Position numbers and translations under genes: made by a program. Below the pieces are notes generated by a model. The model saw nothing but the letters and a program-made list of their open reading frames with translations. It had not been told where the DNA came from and did no database searches. Of a DNA stretch of 64,000 nucleotides, positions 1 to 8,552 are shown in pieces (the first letter of the stretch is position 1; each line of letters opens with the position of its first letter). The stretch is taken from contig DASXUY010000011.1 in NCBI GenBank assembly GCA_036504535.1, positions 12,273-76,272 of the forward strand, read 5' to 3'. The DNA is from JARLGU01 sp036504535 (lineage in GTDB: Bacteria > Armatimonadota > Armatimonadia > Armatimonadales > Capsulimonadaceae).

Positions 1-2
1 CC

Positions 3-1166
3 GATCAGCTGAAGACGTTCGTCCCTGACTTCACGGTCATCAATGCTGCCCGCATGCAGGCTGACCCGAAGCGCGACAAGACTAAGTCCGAAACCGGTAT
101 CTTCCTCGACCTCGAGCGCAACCTTGGCCTCGTCGTCGGCACCGAATACGGCGGCGAAAACAAGAAGGGCATCTTCACGCTGCTCAACTTCCTTCTCCCG
201 CAGAAGAACGTTTTCCCGATGCACTGCTCCGCGAACACCACGGCTGACGGCAACGTCGCCCTGTTCTTCGGCCTGTCGGGCACCGGCAAGACCACCCTGT
301 CCGCTGACCCGAACCGCGCCCTCATCGGCGACGACGAGCACGGCTGGAGCGACGACGGTGTCTTCAACTTCGAAGGCGGCTGCTACGCCAAGACGATCAA
401 CCTGAGCGCCGAAGGCGAACCCCAGATCTGGGCCGCTATCCGCTACGGCTCGATCCTCGAGAACGTGATCATCAACCCGGAAACCCGCATCGCCGATTAC
501 GATGACGGTTCGCTCACCGAGAACACCCGCGTGGCGTACCCCATCGACTACATCCCAGGCGCTGTCATTCCTAGCGTTGGCGGCCACCCGAAGACTGTCG
601 TCTTCCTGACCGCGGACGCATTCGGTGTGCTTCCTCCAATCTCGAAGCTCACCCCGGAGCAGGCCCAGTACCACTTCCTGAGCGGCTACACCTCGAAGCT
701 GGCCGGTACCGAGCGTGGCATCACGGAGCCGGAGACGACGTTCTCCACCTGCTTCGGTTCGCCGTTCATGCCGTTGCCGCCCGCACGATACGCCAAGCTG
801 CTCGGCGAGCGACTTGCCAAGCACGGCGCAACCGCCTACCTGGTGAACACCGGATGGAGCGGCGGCCCCTACGGCGTCGGCAAGCGAATGAAGCTCTCCC
901 TGACCCGCGCCATGGTGACTGCGGCTGTCAGCGGCGAACTCGAGAACGTCCCGACAACCAAGGACCCGATCTTCGGCCTGCACATCCCTGTGAAGATCGA
1001 AGGTGTTCCGGACGACGTCCTGACCCCGCGCAACACCTGGTCGGACAAGGAAGCGTACGACAAGCAGGCCAAGAAGCTCGCCGCCAAGTTCGTCGAGAAC
1101 TTCAAGAAGTACGAGCCCGTCCCAGACGCCGTCCGCGAAGCCGGCCCGTGCCCCGACACGCTGTAA
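3..1166 (+). CDS. pckA: Phosphoenolpyruvate carboxykinase (ATP), 5'-truncated by window edge
   Basis: Converts oxaloacetate plus ATP to phosphoenolpyruvate, the entry step of gluconeogenesis, in the cytoplasm. The reading frame is already open at base 3, so the N-terminus lies outside the window. About 387 residues are visible, against roughly 520-540 for the family. The P-loop GLSGTGKTT is encoded at about 270-296. Further family signatures are the FLTADAFGVLPP and NTGWSGGPYGVG segments, which line the nucleotide and metal site. The gene ends in TAA and is followed 22 bases later by a strong hairpin-plus-T-run terminator, so it is probably the last gene of its unit. No frameshift is seen in the visible part. 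Identification is firm. Confidence 0.97.
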   Translation, partial: DQLKTFVPDFTVINAARMQADPKRDKTKSETGIFLDLERNLGLVVGTEYGGENKKGIFTLLNFLLPQKNVFPMHCSANTTADGNVALFFGLSGTGKTTLSADPNRALIGDDEHGWSDDGVFNFEGGCYAKTINLSAEGEPQIWAAIRYGSILENVIINPETRIADYDDGSLTENTRVAYPIDYIPGAVIPSVGGHPKTVVFLTADAFGVLPPISKLTPEQAQYHFLSGYTSKLAGTERGITEPETTFSTCFGSPFMPLPPARYAKLLGERLAKHGATAYLVNTGWSGGPYGVGKRMKLSLTRAMVTAAVSGELENVPTTKDPIFGLHIPVKIEGVPDDVLTPRNTWSDKEAYDKQAKKLAAKFVENFKKYEPVPDAVREAGPCPDTL

Positions 1167-1188
1167 TTTCTCCGATAGTAACTCCTAA

Positions 1189-1226
1189 GCCCGCCAGAGC
1201 AGCAATGCCCTGGCGGGCATTTTTTT
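1189..1226 (+). terminator. Rho-independent terminator of pckA
   Basis: GCCCGCCAG (1189-1197) pairs perfectly with CTGGCGGGC (1210-1218) around a 12-base loop. A run of T follows at 1220-1226. It lies just downstream of the pckA stop codon. Confidence 0.92.
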
Positions 1227-1248
1227 GTGTGCGGGGATGGGAGGGAAG

Positions 1249-1417
1249 ACCTCACCCCTGGATATAAGAATATCCGCCCCTCTCCTAGGATAAGTAGAGG
1301 GGAGTCAGAAGAGAAAGCACCTCACCCCCCGCCCCTCTCCTAGGATAAGTAGAGGGGAGTCAGAAGAGAAAGCACCTCACCCCCGCCCCTCTCCTAAGAT
1401 AAGGCGAGGGGAGTCGG
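1249..1417. repeat. Three tandem copies (~55 bp period) of dispersed repeat family 1
   Basis: The word GCCCCTCTCC recurs at 1276, 1331 and 1385, giving a period of 54-55 bp. Each unit holds a CCTCACCCC lead, an inverted-repeat core (CCCCTCTCC...AGAGGGG around TAGGATAAG) and a GAGTC tail. Single copies of the same element occur at about 2336, 3936, 5069, 22302, 34869 and 34943. The units are nearly identical and have no unique spacers, so this is not a CRISPR array. The first unit carries a divergent lead with ATATAAGAATAT in place of the usual sequence. Confidence 0.9.
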
Positions 1418-1422
1418 AGACG

Positions 1423-1470
1423 ATTTTGCATGCAAAATTCGGGGAGCGATTCCGTTTTTTGCATGCAAAA
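1423..1470. promoter_or_regulatory. Pair of TTTTGCATGCAAAA palindromes
   Basis: A perfect 16-bp palindrome, ATTTTGCATGCAAAAT, lies at 1423-1438 and a 14-bp version, TTTTGCATGCAAAA, at 1457-1470. Their centres are 33 bp apart, close to three helical turns, so a dimeric protein could bind both on one DNA face. They sit just past the 3' end of the minus-strand HTH gene. Whether they are operators or members of another dispersed palindrome family cannot be decided here. Confidence 0.5.
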
Positions 1471-1482
1471 TTGTGGGCGCGA

Positions 1483-2124
1483 CTACGAACTGTTCGATAC
1501 AGTCTGCGCTAGCGACTTTGATAGGATGGCGCAGTCGCCACCTCTGGCGGCAAGGGCAGCCATGAGGGTTGACTGAAGGTTCGGGTCGCAACGTCGGAAC
1601 ACGTCGATGACTTCGTTTAGAAATGCGGTCACTCGTTCGGAGTTATAGATGGTCTGCGCCGCCTTCTGGGTCGAGTCGAGGTGCTTGCGAATTTCGGCAG
1701 CGGCGCGAATACGGTCGCTCGTTCGAAGCGCTCCGTGATAGGCGGCGATAAGGCGCGAGTAGTTTTCCTCATAGCTCCCTTTAGCGTCCCAAATCTTCTT
1801 TGCGGCCTCAGCGGCAGCTTCTGGGTTCGCCAGCTGGTTGGCCGCCAAGTTTGTGGAAATGAACGCTTCTAGGTCAATTTCGGCCTCGGAGTAGATCTTG
1901 GCGACGCGCCGAGAAACTGTCGACACGGAGCAGTCCCACCGCTGCGCAATCGCAGTTTGGGTGAATCCTTCCTTGATGAGCTGTATGAGCGCTTCATCGG
2001 GCAATTCCGGGTACCAAATCGATTTGGTTGACCCAAGCATGTGCTCGCGAATTTCGGCCATTTCTTCTACAGTGAGCGGCATGTTGGATCTCTTGAGCTT
2101 GGCGAACGGCGTGTTGTCTTTCAT
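1483..2124 (-). CDS. Helix-turn-helix protein of unknown function
   Basis: This 213-residue protein has a clear helix-turn-helix near residues 55-75, containing AIAQRWDCSVSTVSRRVAKI, the only recognisable domain. The rest is Ala/Glu-rich helix with no membrane segment. HTH plus helical tail of this size resembles small terminase subunits and resolvase-type HTH proteins. No phage gene is nearby, so the function is unassigned. The ATG at 2124 is preceded by AGAGG at a good distance. The gene lies between the tandem repeat and a region without genes, with no operon partner. A pair of palindromes follows its 3' end and could be a binding site, but that is conjecture. Confidence 0.6.
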   Translation of the reverse strand: MKDNTPFAKLKRSNMPLTVEEMAEIREHMLGSTKSIWYPELPDEALIQLIKEGFTQTAIAQRWDCSVSTVSRRVAKIYSEAEIDLEAFISTNLAANQLANPEAAAEAAKKIWDAKGSYEENYSRLIAAYHGALRTSDRIRAAAEIRKHLDSTQKAAQTIYNSERVTAFLNEVIDVFRRCDPNLQSTLMAALAARGGDCAILSKSLAQTVSNSS

Positions 2125-2335
2125 TGGTTTCCTCTCGGCTCTCGGCTTGAGTTCGTGACCGGTCGATTTTCAGTTGCGCGGTCGTTTGCAACTGATGGTA
2201 CGGATATGGACCGACTGATTAGTATTGTTCTCTGCTAGTTATATTATATACAGTAATTTCGATTTAGTCAATAAGATATTTTAAAGGGGTGCTTTGTTCG
2301 ATATTATAGATTATGAGGGTTGGAAAAGAGCGGAG

Positions 2336-2383
2336 ACCTCACCCCCTAGCCCCCTCTCCTAGGATAAGGAGAGGGGGAATCGG
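2336..2383. repeat. Dispersed repeat family 1, single copy
   Basis: CCTCACCCCC followed by CCCCTCTCC-TAGGATAA-GGAGAGGGG, the same element as the tandem units near 1250-1417. It lies between the HTH gene and the DUF559 gene. Confidence 0.85.
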
Positions 2384-2409
2384 ATAAGAGTAGATTTCCA
2401 GATGCAGAT

Positions 2410-2772
2410 CTATGCGCGATCCAGATTTTGTTGAATCTTGGATAGCACTGACGGGAGGTTTTGTAGTACGTCTTGGTTTGGGAAGCGGAGAACCTTGAGG
2501 CCGAGAGTAGTTAGGTATTCGTCTCGTCGCTTATCGTGGCTAGATTGTTCTTCATTATTGTGTATGTGCCCGTCGAGTTCGACAATGAGGCGGGCTTCGC
2601 CACAGTAGAAGTCGACGATGTAGTCGCCGATGCTGTATTGGCGTCTAAATTTCGCGCCATCAAGTTGGCGGCCGCGTAGGTAACTCCACAATTGGGTCTC
2701 GGCCGGGGTTTGATTTTGGCGCAAATCAGATCGCGCATTGCGCTTTTCACGCACGTTGTATAGCTCTGCCAT
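2410..2772 (-). CDS. DUF559 domain protein (Vsr-like endonuclease fold)
   Basis: This 120-residue protein matches the DUF559 family, small proteins with the very-short-patch-repair/restriction-endonuclease fold. Typical blocks are TPAETQLWSYLRGRQ near the N-terminus, FRRQYSIGDYIVDFYC in the middle, then LIVELDGHIH and a DKRRDEYLTTLGLKVLRFPN segment. Asp and Glu in the last three blocks correspond to the predicted metal-binding nuclease site. The ATG at 2772 is chosen because a perfect AGGAGG precedes it by five bases; a GTG two codons upstream overlaps that site. DUF559 proteins are common, often stand alone, and their cellular role is not established. Confidence 0.85.
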   Translation of the reverse strand: MAELYNVREKRNARSDLRQNQTPAETQLWSYLRGRQLDGAKFRRQYSIGDYIVDFYCGEARLIVELDGHIHNNEEQSSHDKRRDEYLTTLGLKVLRFPNQDVLQNLPSVLSKIQQNLDRA

Positions 2773-2864
2773 GCTCACCTCCTGAGTGCTTCATCTAGTA
2801 CACTCAATCGGAGGCTCGGAATCCGGAAGGGCGGCTCCCATATTTTGTTACCCGACGCAGTCCG

Positions 2865-3881
2865 CTATTTGCCTTCTACGTCGCCGACCAGCCGCTGCAT
2901 TGCGTCTGACAGCGTTCCGCTCATGTATGCCTCGATCACGGCCGGGTGGACGTAGCATTTGCGACAGATGGCGGGGGTATTGCCGAGGCGGGCTGAGACG
3001 CGTTCGATGGCGCGGGTAATGTTTTGCTTGGCTTCGGCTTCGGTCTCGAATTTCTCGCATTCGCGCAGCGCCAGCGCGGCGAGGACGGTGCCTGCCCAGG
3101 TGCGGAAGTCTTTGGCGGTGAACTCCTGACCGGTGATATCGCGAAGGTAATCGTTGACGTCGCCGGAGTCGATGGTTCGAATTACTCCATCATCGTCGGT
3201 GTACTCAAACAAGCTTTGCCCCGGCAGTTCCTGGCATGCGCGTACGATGCGCGCAAGTCGGCGGTCCTTCAAGTCTATTTCGTGATCCTTGCCGCTCTTT
3301 CCACGGAATTTGAACGTTACCGACGAGCCATTCACGCGAACGTGCTTGTTCCGCATAGTGGTCAGTCCGAATGAGTTGTTTTGACGAGCGTATTCATCGT
3401 TGCCAACGCGGATCAGTGTGGTTTCAAGAAGGCGGACCACCGTGGCGAGTAGCTTTTCCCGCGGCATCCCCTTGCGGGCGAGGTCCGTTGCGGTGTGTTC
3501 GCGGATTAGAGGAAGCGCTCGACCGAACTCGATCACCCGGCCGTATTTTGATGAGTCCCGTATCTCGCGCCACTTTGGATGGTAGCGGTACTGCTTGCGC
3601 CCGCGAGCGTCACGCCCGGTGGCTTGCAGATGGCCGTTGGGGTATTGGCAGATCCACACGTTGCAGTAGGCTGGCGGGATTCCGAGCGACTTGATTCGCT
3701 TAATGGTTTCGGGGTCGGTCACTGGCCGCCCGTCGAGTCCGACATAGCGAAGACCTTTTGCAGCCCTGATACGGCGTAGGCCAGGCCGGTTATCGCTAAC
3801 ATACCGGAGCCCGGCGGACTTGGCAACGGCGGTCGGATCGGCAGTATCGCGTGAGGCGGTTTTCTCAGAACGGTGCTTCAT
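2865..3881 (-). CDS. DNA topoisomerase IB (poxvirus-type)
   Basis: This 338-residue protein relaxes supercoiled DNA by nicking one strand through a 3'-phosphotyrosyl link, without ATP. The N-terminal part (GLRYVSDNRPGLRR; PPAYCNVWICQYPNGHLQAT) matches the DNA-clamping domain of bacterial type IB enzymes. The catalytic domain includes NDEYARQNNSFGLTTMRNKH and a TAKDFRTWAGT segment. The nucleophile is the Tyr in CYVHP, at about residue 310. Length is usual for the bacterial family. No good ribosome-binding site precedes the ATG at 3881. It stands apart from the neighbouring genes. Identification is firm; the physiological role of these enzymes in bacteria is less clear. Confidence 0.93.
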   Translation of the reverse strand: MKHRSEKTASRDTADPTAVAKSAGLRYVSDNRPGLRRIRAAKGLRYVGLDGRPVTDPETIKRIKSLGIPPAYCNVWICQYPNGHLQATGRDARGRKQYRYHPKWREIRDSSKYGRVIEFGRALPLIREHTATDLARKGMPREKLLATVVRLLETTLIRVGNDEYARQNNSFGLTTMRNKHVRVNGSSVTFKFRGKSGKDHEIDLKDRRLARIVRACQELPGQSLFEYTDDDGVIRTIDSGDVNDYLRDITGQEFTAKDFRTWAGTVLAALALRECEKFETEAEAKQNITRAIERVSARLGNTPAICRKCYVHPAVIEAYMSGTLSDAMQRLVGDVEGK

Positions 3882-3935
3882 AGTGCCGCGTAAGTACCCA
3901 TTTTGCGGCTCATTTTATCCACCGAGGCCGTCTCC

Positions 3936-3983
3936 GACTCCCCTTCTCCTTATCCTAGGAGAAGGGGCCGGGGGATGAGGTCC
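3936..3983. repeat. Dispersed repeat family 1, single copy (inverted orientation)
   Basis: GACTCCCCTTCTCC, then TTATCCTA, then GGAGAAGGGGCC and GGGGGATGAGG. This is the reverse orientation relative to the copies at 1250-1417 and 2336. It lies at the 3' end of the URO-D-like gene. Confidence 0.85.
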
Positions 3984-3991
3984 CCACCCCC

Positions 3992-5047
3992 TCACGCCAC
4001 ATGCACATTCCCGTGCAGGTCGCGGCCAGCGGCGACCAGCGTTTCGGCGGCGCCTCTCGGGAAGCCGATGAGCTGTATCCCTTGGTCGACGGTGGCGCGG
4101 CAGATGGTTTCGAGGTTGTTGTATTCCGGCTGGCTGAGGTTGAACGCGTAGATGCCACGCATGCTGGACGCGGCGTTGATATAGTGATCGCCTCGGCCGC
4201 AGAAATGGATGGCGCCGCCGCCAAACTCGTCGAGGATACGCTGTTCGTACGGCATGATAAACTCCTCGTACATGGCGCCGGAGAAGTTCATCGCGGAGTC
4301 GTCGCGCAGAAGGACAGCTCCACGGTGCACCATGCCCCAGTGGACGGATACACCGCCAGGAAGCGGAGGGACGATTGCGTACCATTCTCGAAGGAAGGCA
4401 ATATAGGTTTGGGTGACCAGATCGAGGAGAGCGTGGACAAATGCTGGGTCATCGAAAACGTCCTCGAAGATCTCGCTGCCGCGCAGCATCTCGCAGACGT
4501 CCATCGGTCCCTGCGTATCGGGGTGGTAGATATGGACGTGCTTTTCGATCAGCGGGTAGCGGGCAAATAGCTTGCGGTAGGCGATCCCCGCATCGAAGAC
4601 GGCAGCGCCGAGCCCGCCCCGAAGGTCCGGAACGCCAGCATCGATGGCGCGCACCAGATCCTCGCGGCTCAACGCATAGGAGCACGGCAAAGTGTCCTGT
4701 TCGTACTCCATGCGGTGGAGACGCGCCCCAAACAGCGACGGGAGGATCGGCGTCCCGTAGTTGGCGCGAACGGCCAGAATGGAGCCGCTGCCTGCGTCCA
4801 GCGCCGCCGAGCATGCGGCAAGCTGCTGGATGATCATGGCGTCGAAATTGTCAAGCGCATCGTTCACATACGCGCGCGGCCACGGAACCGCTGGCGCCCA
4901 TGTGCGGCCTCGGCTGGGCCGGAAAAGGTCGCCGGAGAACCCTCCGGTGGTGAACTCGCGCCAGGATGCGAAGAGAGCAGTCTCTTCGGCGTCGTCGATG
5001 CGCCCCTCAAGGTCAGCGCAGTATTGGTCGATGTTGTAGGTTGTCAT
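3992..5047 (-). CDS. Uroporphyrinogen decarboxylase (URO-D) family protein, non-HemE
   Basis: This 351-residue protein has the URO-D/methyltransferase TIM-barrel pattern. Signs are the GSILAVRANYGTPILPSLFG stretch, a central GPMDVCEMLRG segment and the C-terminal IHFCGRGDHYI block, where a conserved His/Cys motif sits. Relatives are methyltransferase-like or unknown enzymes of sugar and methyl metabolism. It lacks the features expected of a housekeeping HemE, so no substrate is given. The ATG at 5047 is chosen because the longer open frame runs back through a dispersed repeat and into the 3' end of the upstream PhyH gene. It probably shares a transcript with that PhyH gene, 73 bases upstream, with the repeat in the gap. 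Confidence 0.8.
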   Translation of the reverse strand: MTTYNIDQYCADLEGRIDDAEETALFASWREFTTGGFSGDLFRPSRGRTWAPAVPWPRAYVNDALDNFDAMIIQQLAACSAALDAGSGSILAVRANYGTPILPSLFGARLHRMEYEQDTLPCSYALSREDLVRAIDAGVPDLRGGLGAAVFDAGIAYRKLFARYPLIEKHVHIYHPDTQGPMDVCEMLRGSEIFEDVFDDPAFVHALLDLVTQTYIAFLREWYAIVPPLPGGVSVHWGMVHRGAVLLRDDSAMNFSGAMYEEFIMPYEQRILDEFGGGAIHFCGRGDHYINAASSMRGIYAFNLSQPEYNNLETICRATVDQGIQLIGFPRGAAETLVAAGRDLHGNVHVA

Positions 5048-5068
5048 AGGTGTTGAGTTGTCGGATCC

Positions 5069-5113
5069 GACTCCCCTCTCCTTATCGTAGGAGAGGGGCC
5101 GGGGGGTGAGGTC
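5069..5113. repeat. Dispersed repeat family 1 between PhyH and URO-D genes
   Basis: GACTCCCCTCTCC, TTATCGTA, GGAGAGGGGCC and GGGGGGTGAGG. It matches the inverted-orientation copies and occupies most of the space between two co-directional genes. Confidence 0.85.
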
Positions 5114-5120
5114 TGGCCGC

Positions 5121-5899
5121 TCAGTGGCCGTCAAGATTCTCCGCCACGGTGGCCTGCTCGATAATCGACTCCACGGGACCGGTCGCAAAGCGCGGATGGG
5201 CTTTGAGGTTGACAGGTCCGCCGGATCCGTCCCACGTGGCGTTGACATCGTCGCGGTGAAACTGGACGGCGTAGGCAACACGCGGGGCGGGGGTGACGTT
5301 GGGTCCGGAGCCGTGCACTGTCAAGCGGGTGAACGCGATACAGTCGCCAGGCTGCATTTCGATGGAGATGAAGTCGTCAGGCTCGGCCGTTACTGACCGG
5401 TGACCGTCACCAAGGACATCAGCGGGCAGGGTGCCCGAAAGATGGGAACCGGGCACGACCTGCAGGCAGCCGTTCTCCGGCATCATCGCGGTGAGAGCGA
5501 ACCAGAGGTTGATACCGGGTCCATCGAGTCGCGTGTACTGGTTGTCCTGGTGGAAGTGGAATCGTCCCCCACCACCACCGCTCTTGACTGCCGTGAACGG
5601 GAGATAAAGGGTGCTCGGGCCGCCCATCAGGGCCTCGGCAACTTCGCGCAGAGCAGGTGAGTTGACTAGCGAGTCGATATTACCGCCAGCCAGGTAGCGC
5701 GCCGTTTGGCGCAGCTTCGATTGGCCGAGACCATCTCGTCCATGATGCCCATCACTTCGGCGCGTAGTCGTTCGGCATCGCCAACCGAGATAAGCGATCG
5801 GAGCAGGACATAGCCGTCCTTGTTGTAGGCATCGATTTGGCCGCTTGTGAGCGATGAGTTGAGTTTGAGAGTCGTCTTATTTTCCGAGTCGGTGATCAT
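5121..5899 (-). pseudogene. Phytanoyl-CoA dioxygenase (PhyH)-like gene split by a frameshift
   Basis: Two adjacent minus-strand frames together make one PhyH-family Fe(II)/2-oxoglutarate oxygenase of about 260 residues. The upstream frame (5666-5899) encodes the N-terminal part, with SGQIDAYNKDGYVLLRSLIS. The downstream frame carries LRQTARYLAGGNIDSLVNSP, the iron-binding FHFHQD motif, a distal TVHGSGPN His and a following Arg. The frames overlap at about 5700-5745, and joining them needs a shift equal to loss of one base. Either the gene is recently inactivated or the sequence has a one-base error; both halves are otherwise intact. The substrate is unknown, since these proteins act on many small molecules. 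It lies directly upstream of the URO-D-like gene. Confidence 0.85.
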
Positions 5900-6149
5900 A
5901 CAGCCTCCCGATAGGGTTTATGATCATAGTTTAGCGCACTCGGTCGCTATTGAAAATGGAGGATATGACCCGAGATTTGTGATATGTGATCGCCGCAGGG
6001 CTTTCTGAGATCGCCCTGCTCATCGCAACAGTTCCGCCTGCTAGCGGGTGTCAGCCCAGGCGCGTACAGAAAGAGCCGACAAGGGTAGTGATAAAAATGG
6101 GAATAACCCTAGGCGCAGCCAGCAAACGCTCAGCGCCAAGGAGATGACC

Positions 6150-6644
6150 ATGTCCGCACAACACCACTTTCTCTATGCCTCAGGGGCGACGTTCGGGCCA
6201 ATCGCCGTCAGCCTACGAACCGTGATCGTCTATGTAGCCGCCATCATCATTGTTCGCGTTGGCAAGAAGAAGTTCATGGGACAGCACACTGGCTTCGACA
6301 CGCTAATCGCATTCATTCTGGGATCGGTGCTCAGCCGGGGCATCAACGGCACCGCCCCGCTGCCGGAAACGCTTCTCGCCGGGTTCGTCCTGATCTGGGT
6401 GCACTGGGCGATCACTATCGCAGCGATGCGCTCAAGCACTATCAGCCGCATGATCAACGGGCACGCAGTTGAGGTCGTTCATGAAGGTACGGAGATCACT
6501 GAGATGATGAAACGTCACGGAGTCAGTCACGAGGACCTGATGGAGGCGATCCGGACCAATGGAAGAGTCGAAACGATCGCACAGGTGAAGACCGCGTGGC
6601 TGGAGCGCTCCGGGCGAATCAGCGTGATCCCGTACGCGAAGTAG
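6150..6644 (+). CDS. DUF421/YetF-like membrane protein
   Basis: This 164-residue protein begins with membrane segments at about residues 15-35, 50-70 and 75-95. A short cytoplasmic domain follows, with the VEVVHEGTEITEMMKRHGVS and SHEDLMEAIRTNG pattern of DUF421 proteins such as YetF. The family's role is unknown; members are small inner-membrane proteins, some linked to sporulation or stress. The ATG at 6150 is preferred because AAGGAG at 6138-6143 lies six bases upstream; the open frame extends further 5' without a ribosome-binding site. The protein is at the short end of the family and lacks a longer C-terminal domain. It is convergent with the chemoreceptor gene across a perfect hairpin. 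Confidence 0.82.
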   Translation: MSAQHHFLYASGATFGPIAVSLRTVIVYVAAIIIVRVGKKKFMGQHTGFDTLIAFILGSVLSRGINGTAPLPETLLAGFVLIWVHWAITIAAMRSSTISRMINGHAVEVVHEGTEITEMMKRHGVSHEDLMEAIRTNGRVETIAQVKTAWLERSGRISVIPYAK

Positions 6645-6715
6645 CGGGCGGGGCGGGCTCCGTGAGCTTCTCGGTGACGGCACCGCTAATCGCCGAACGC
6701 GGCTAGAATGGACCG

Positions 6716-6746
6716 GTTCAGCCCATGGCAGCGCCATGGGCTGAAC
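6716..6746. terminator. Bidirectional terminator-like hairpin between convergent genes
   Basis: A perfect 14-bp stem: GTTCAGCCCATGGC at 6716-6729 pairs with GCCATGGGCTGAAC at 6733-6746 around a 3-base loop. No T-run follows on either strand, so it may work with Rho or act as a 3'-end stabiliser for the DUF421 and chemoreceptor transcripts. Confidence 0.65.
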
Positions 6747-6764
6747 GAACCGCGGCGAGTTGAG

Positions 6765-8552
6765 CTAGAACTCCTCAATCTCTTCTTCGTCGTGCGACGA
6801 GAGCACTAGCTTTGGCTTTGCGGCCCCAGTGGCACGAACTGAGCTTAGTCCATAGGTCCCTGTTGCCGCCGCATTATGGCTGATGGTTGGAGAATGTGTC
6901 TCATCGACCTTGAACTGGCGCACGAGCGACGCTAGGCCGTGAGCTTGCTCCGACATCTGACCACTGGCGGCAGCCGCCTCTTCGACGAGTGCTGCATTCT
7001 TCTGCGTGATGTCATCCATCTGGATGATTGCCTTGCTGACTTCCTGTATCCCGGCCGCTTGCTCTTGAGCGGCAGAGCTAATCGTGGCAACGATCCCAGC
7101 GACTTCTTTGCCCGATGCGACGATGTCTCGCAAGTGATCGCCACTCTTATTGACCGCAATCGCGCCCTGCTTGACCTTGGCAACGCTATCGTCGACGAGA
7201 GACTTGATCTGTTTGGCTGCCGCAGAGCTCCGGCCAGCGAGGGTGCGAACTTCGGACGCAACCACCGCGAAGCCTCGCCCCTGCTCGCCAACACGAGCCG
7301 CTTCGACTGCCGCGTTCAGCGCGAGGAGGTTGGTTTGGAACGCGATCTCGTCGATCACGGAGACGATCTCAGCTATCCGGCGGCTGGAATCTTCGATGCT
7401 CGCCATTGACTTGATCGCACTCTCGACAACCTCGCCGCCAGCAGAGGCTAAAGTGCTGGACCTTCCAGCGGCAGAATTCGCCTGTGCAGCGTTGTCAGCA
7501 CTCTGTTTTACGATGCTGGTCATCTGCTCCATGCTCGCAGCAGTCTCTTCCAAGCTAGCCGCCTGGGACGATGTTCTGCCAGCCAGGTCCGTATTACCTG
7601 CGGCGAGCTGCTCGGAGGCGGCGGCAATATTGTCCGCAGCTTTGCGGGCTTCGTTTATGAGCTTGCTGAGCGACTCGCGAGCTGCTCCAGCACCGTCGGC
7701 CGCCATATTAGCTTCCGTCAGCATGCAGTCGAACACACGGGACATATTACCGAATTCATCTTTTCGTGTCCAGTTCAGGTGTGTCACCTGCCTGATATTG
7801 CGTGACGTCAAGTCACCGCTTCCGAGCGCCTTCATGCTCTGGGCCAGGTCCGTGAAGCTGAGGTTAAGGTCACCCATTCGAGCCGCGAATATGCCTAGCG
7901 ACTGTTGAATGGTTCGCGTGATGACGAGAGCGGTCAACACGCCGCATATAAGCGCAAACAGCAATAGGACGATCATCGCTCGGCGTGCCGAGAGATATGT
8001 AGCCGCCGACTCACGAGCCAGCACTTTGGTGCGAGCGGCATTCCAATCGATCATCGCGACTGTTATCTCGCGCATCTCACGAAACGGCGGCTCTGCGGTC
8101 TTGTTAATGATAGTGTCGCACACATCGTACTTCTTGGCCAAGCCTGCCTCCATGATTGCGGGCTCAAAGGACAGGCACTGCTCCCAAGTGGTTTTTAGCT
8201 TATCTATGCTCGCGCGATCAGCGGGATCCGTAGCAAGCTTATCGTACGTGGAGATATTGGCAATGACAGCGTCGCGAAACGACTCCATTCGCGCCTTCTG
8301 CGTCTTCAACGTTTTGGGGTCGTGCGCGAGGATGAAGCGCATCTGATTGACGCGATACTGCCGGAAGTTGGCTGCAAGTTCGCAGACCGCTATGGACTCA
8401 GCGTTTGCCACGTTGACAATGGTCGTCGTTCGCTCATTCATGGCATTCATGCGGGTGATGGCTACGACGACTGAAATAGCTGCCAGCAAGAGACATATGC
8501 CAAAACCAAGCGCTAACTTGTGCGCGAGTTTGATGTTGTCTAGAATGGACAT
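6765..8552 (-). CDS. Methyl-accepting chemotaxis protein
   Basis: This 595-residue transmembrane chemoreceptor signals ligand binding to the CheA kinase. The order is an N-terminal membrane segment (residues ~10-32), a periplasmic four-helix-bundle type sensor region, a second membrane segment near residue 190, a HAMP linker, and the long cytoplasmic coiled coil. The hairpin tip is the near-invariant IAFQTNLLALNAAVEAARVG, followed by GRGFAVVASEVRTLA. The C-terminus ends in EEIEEF, reminiscent of but not identical to the CheR-docking pentapeptide. The ATG at 8552 has GAGGAA seven bases upstream; the open frame begins earlier without support. No che genes are in the window. Confidence 0.95.
   Translation of the reverse strand: MSILDNIKLAHKLALGFGICLLLAAISVVVAITRMNAMNERTTTIVNVANAESIAVCELAANFRQYRVNQMRFILAHDPKTLKTQKARMESFRDAVIANISTYDKLATDPADRASIDKLKTTWEQCLSFEPAIMEAGLAKKYDVCDTIINKTAEPPFREMREITVAMIDWNAARTKVLARESAATYLSARRAMIVLLLFALICGVLTALVITRTIQQSLGIFAARMGDLNLSFTDLAQSMKALGSGDLTSRNIRQVTHLNWTRKDEFGNMSRVFDCMLTEANMAADGAGAARESLSKLINEARKAADNIAAASEQLAAGNTDLAGRTSSQAASLEETAASMEQMTSIVKQSADNAAQANSAAGRSSTLASAGGEVVESAIKSMASIEDSSRRIAEIVSVIDEIAFQTNLLALNAAVEAARVGEQGRGFAVVASEVRTLAGRSSAAAKQIKSLVDDSVAKVKQGAIAVNKSGDHLRDIVASGKEVAGIVATISSAAQEQAAGIQEVSKAIIQMDDITQKNAALVEEAAAASGQMSEQAHGLASLVRQFKVDETHSPTISHNAAATGTYGLSSVRATGAAKPKLVLSSHDEEEIEEF

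Noticed and set aside
1249..1417. CRISPR-like array
   Set aside because: The units are almost identical over their full length, with no unique spacers, and the same element occurs singly elsewhere.
3992..5281. Longer start for the URO-D-like gene
   Set aside because: The extension reads through a dispersed repeat and overlaps the end of the upstream gene.
7150..7908. Open frame opposite the chemoreceptor gene
   Set aside because: A by-product of the Ala/Ser-rich coiled coil on the other strand.
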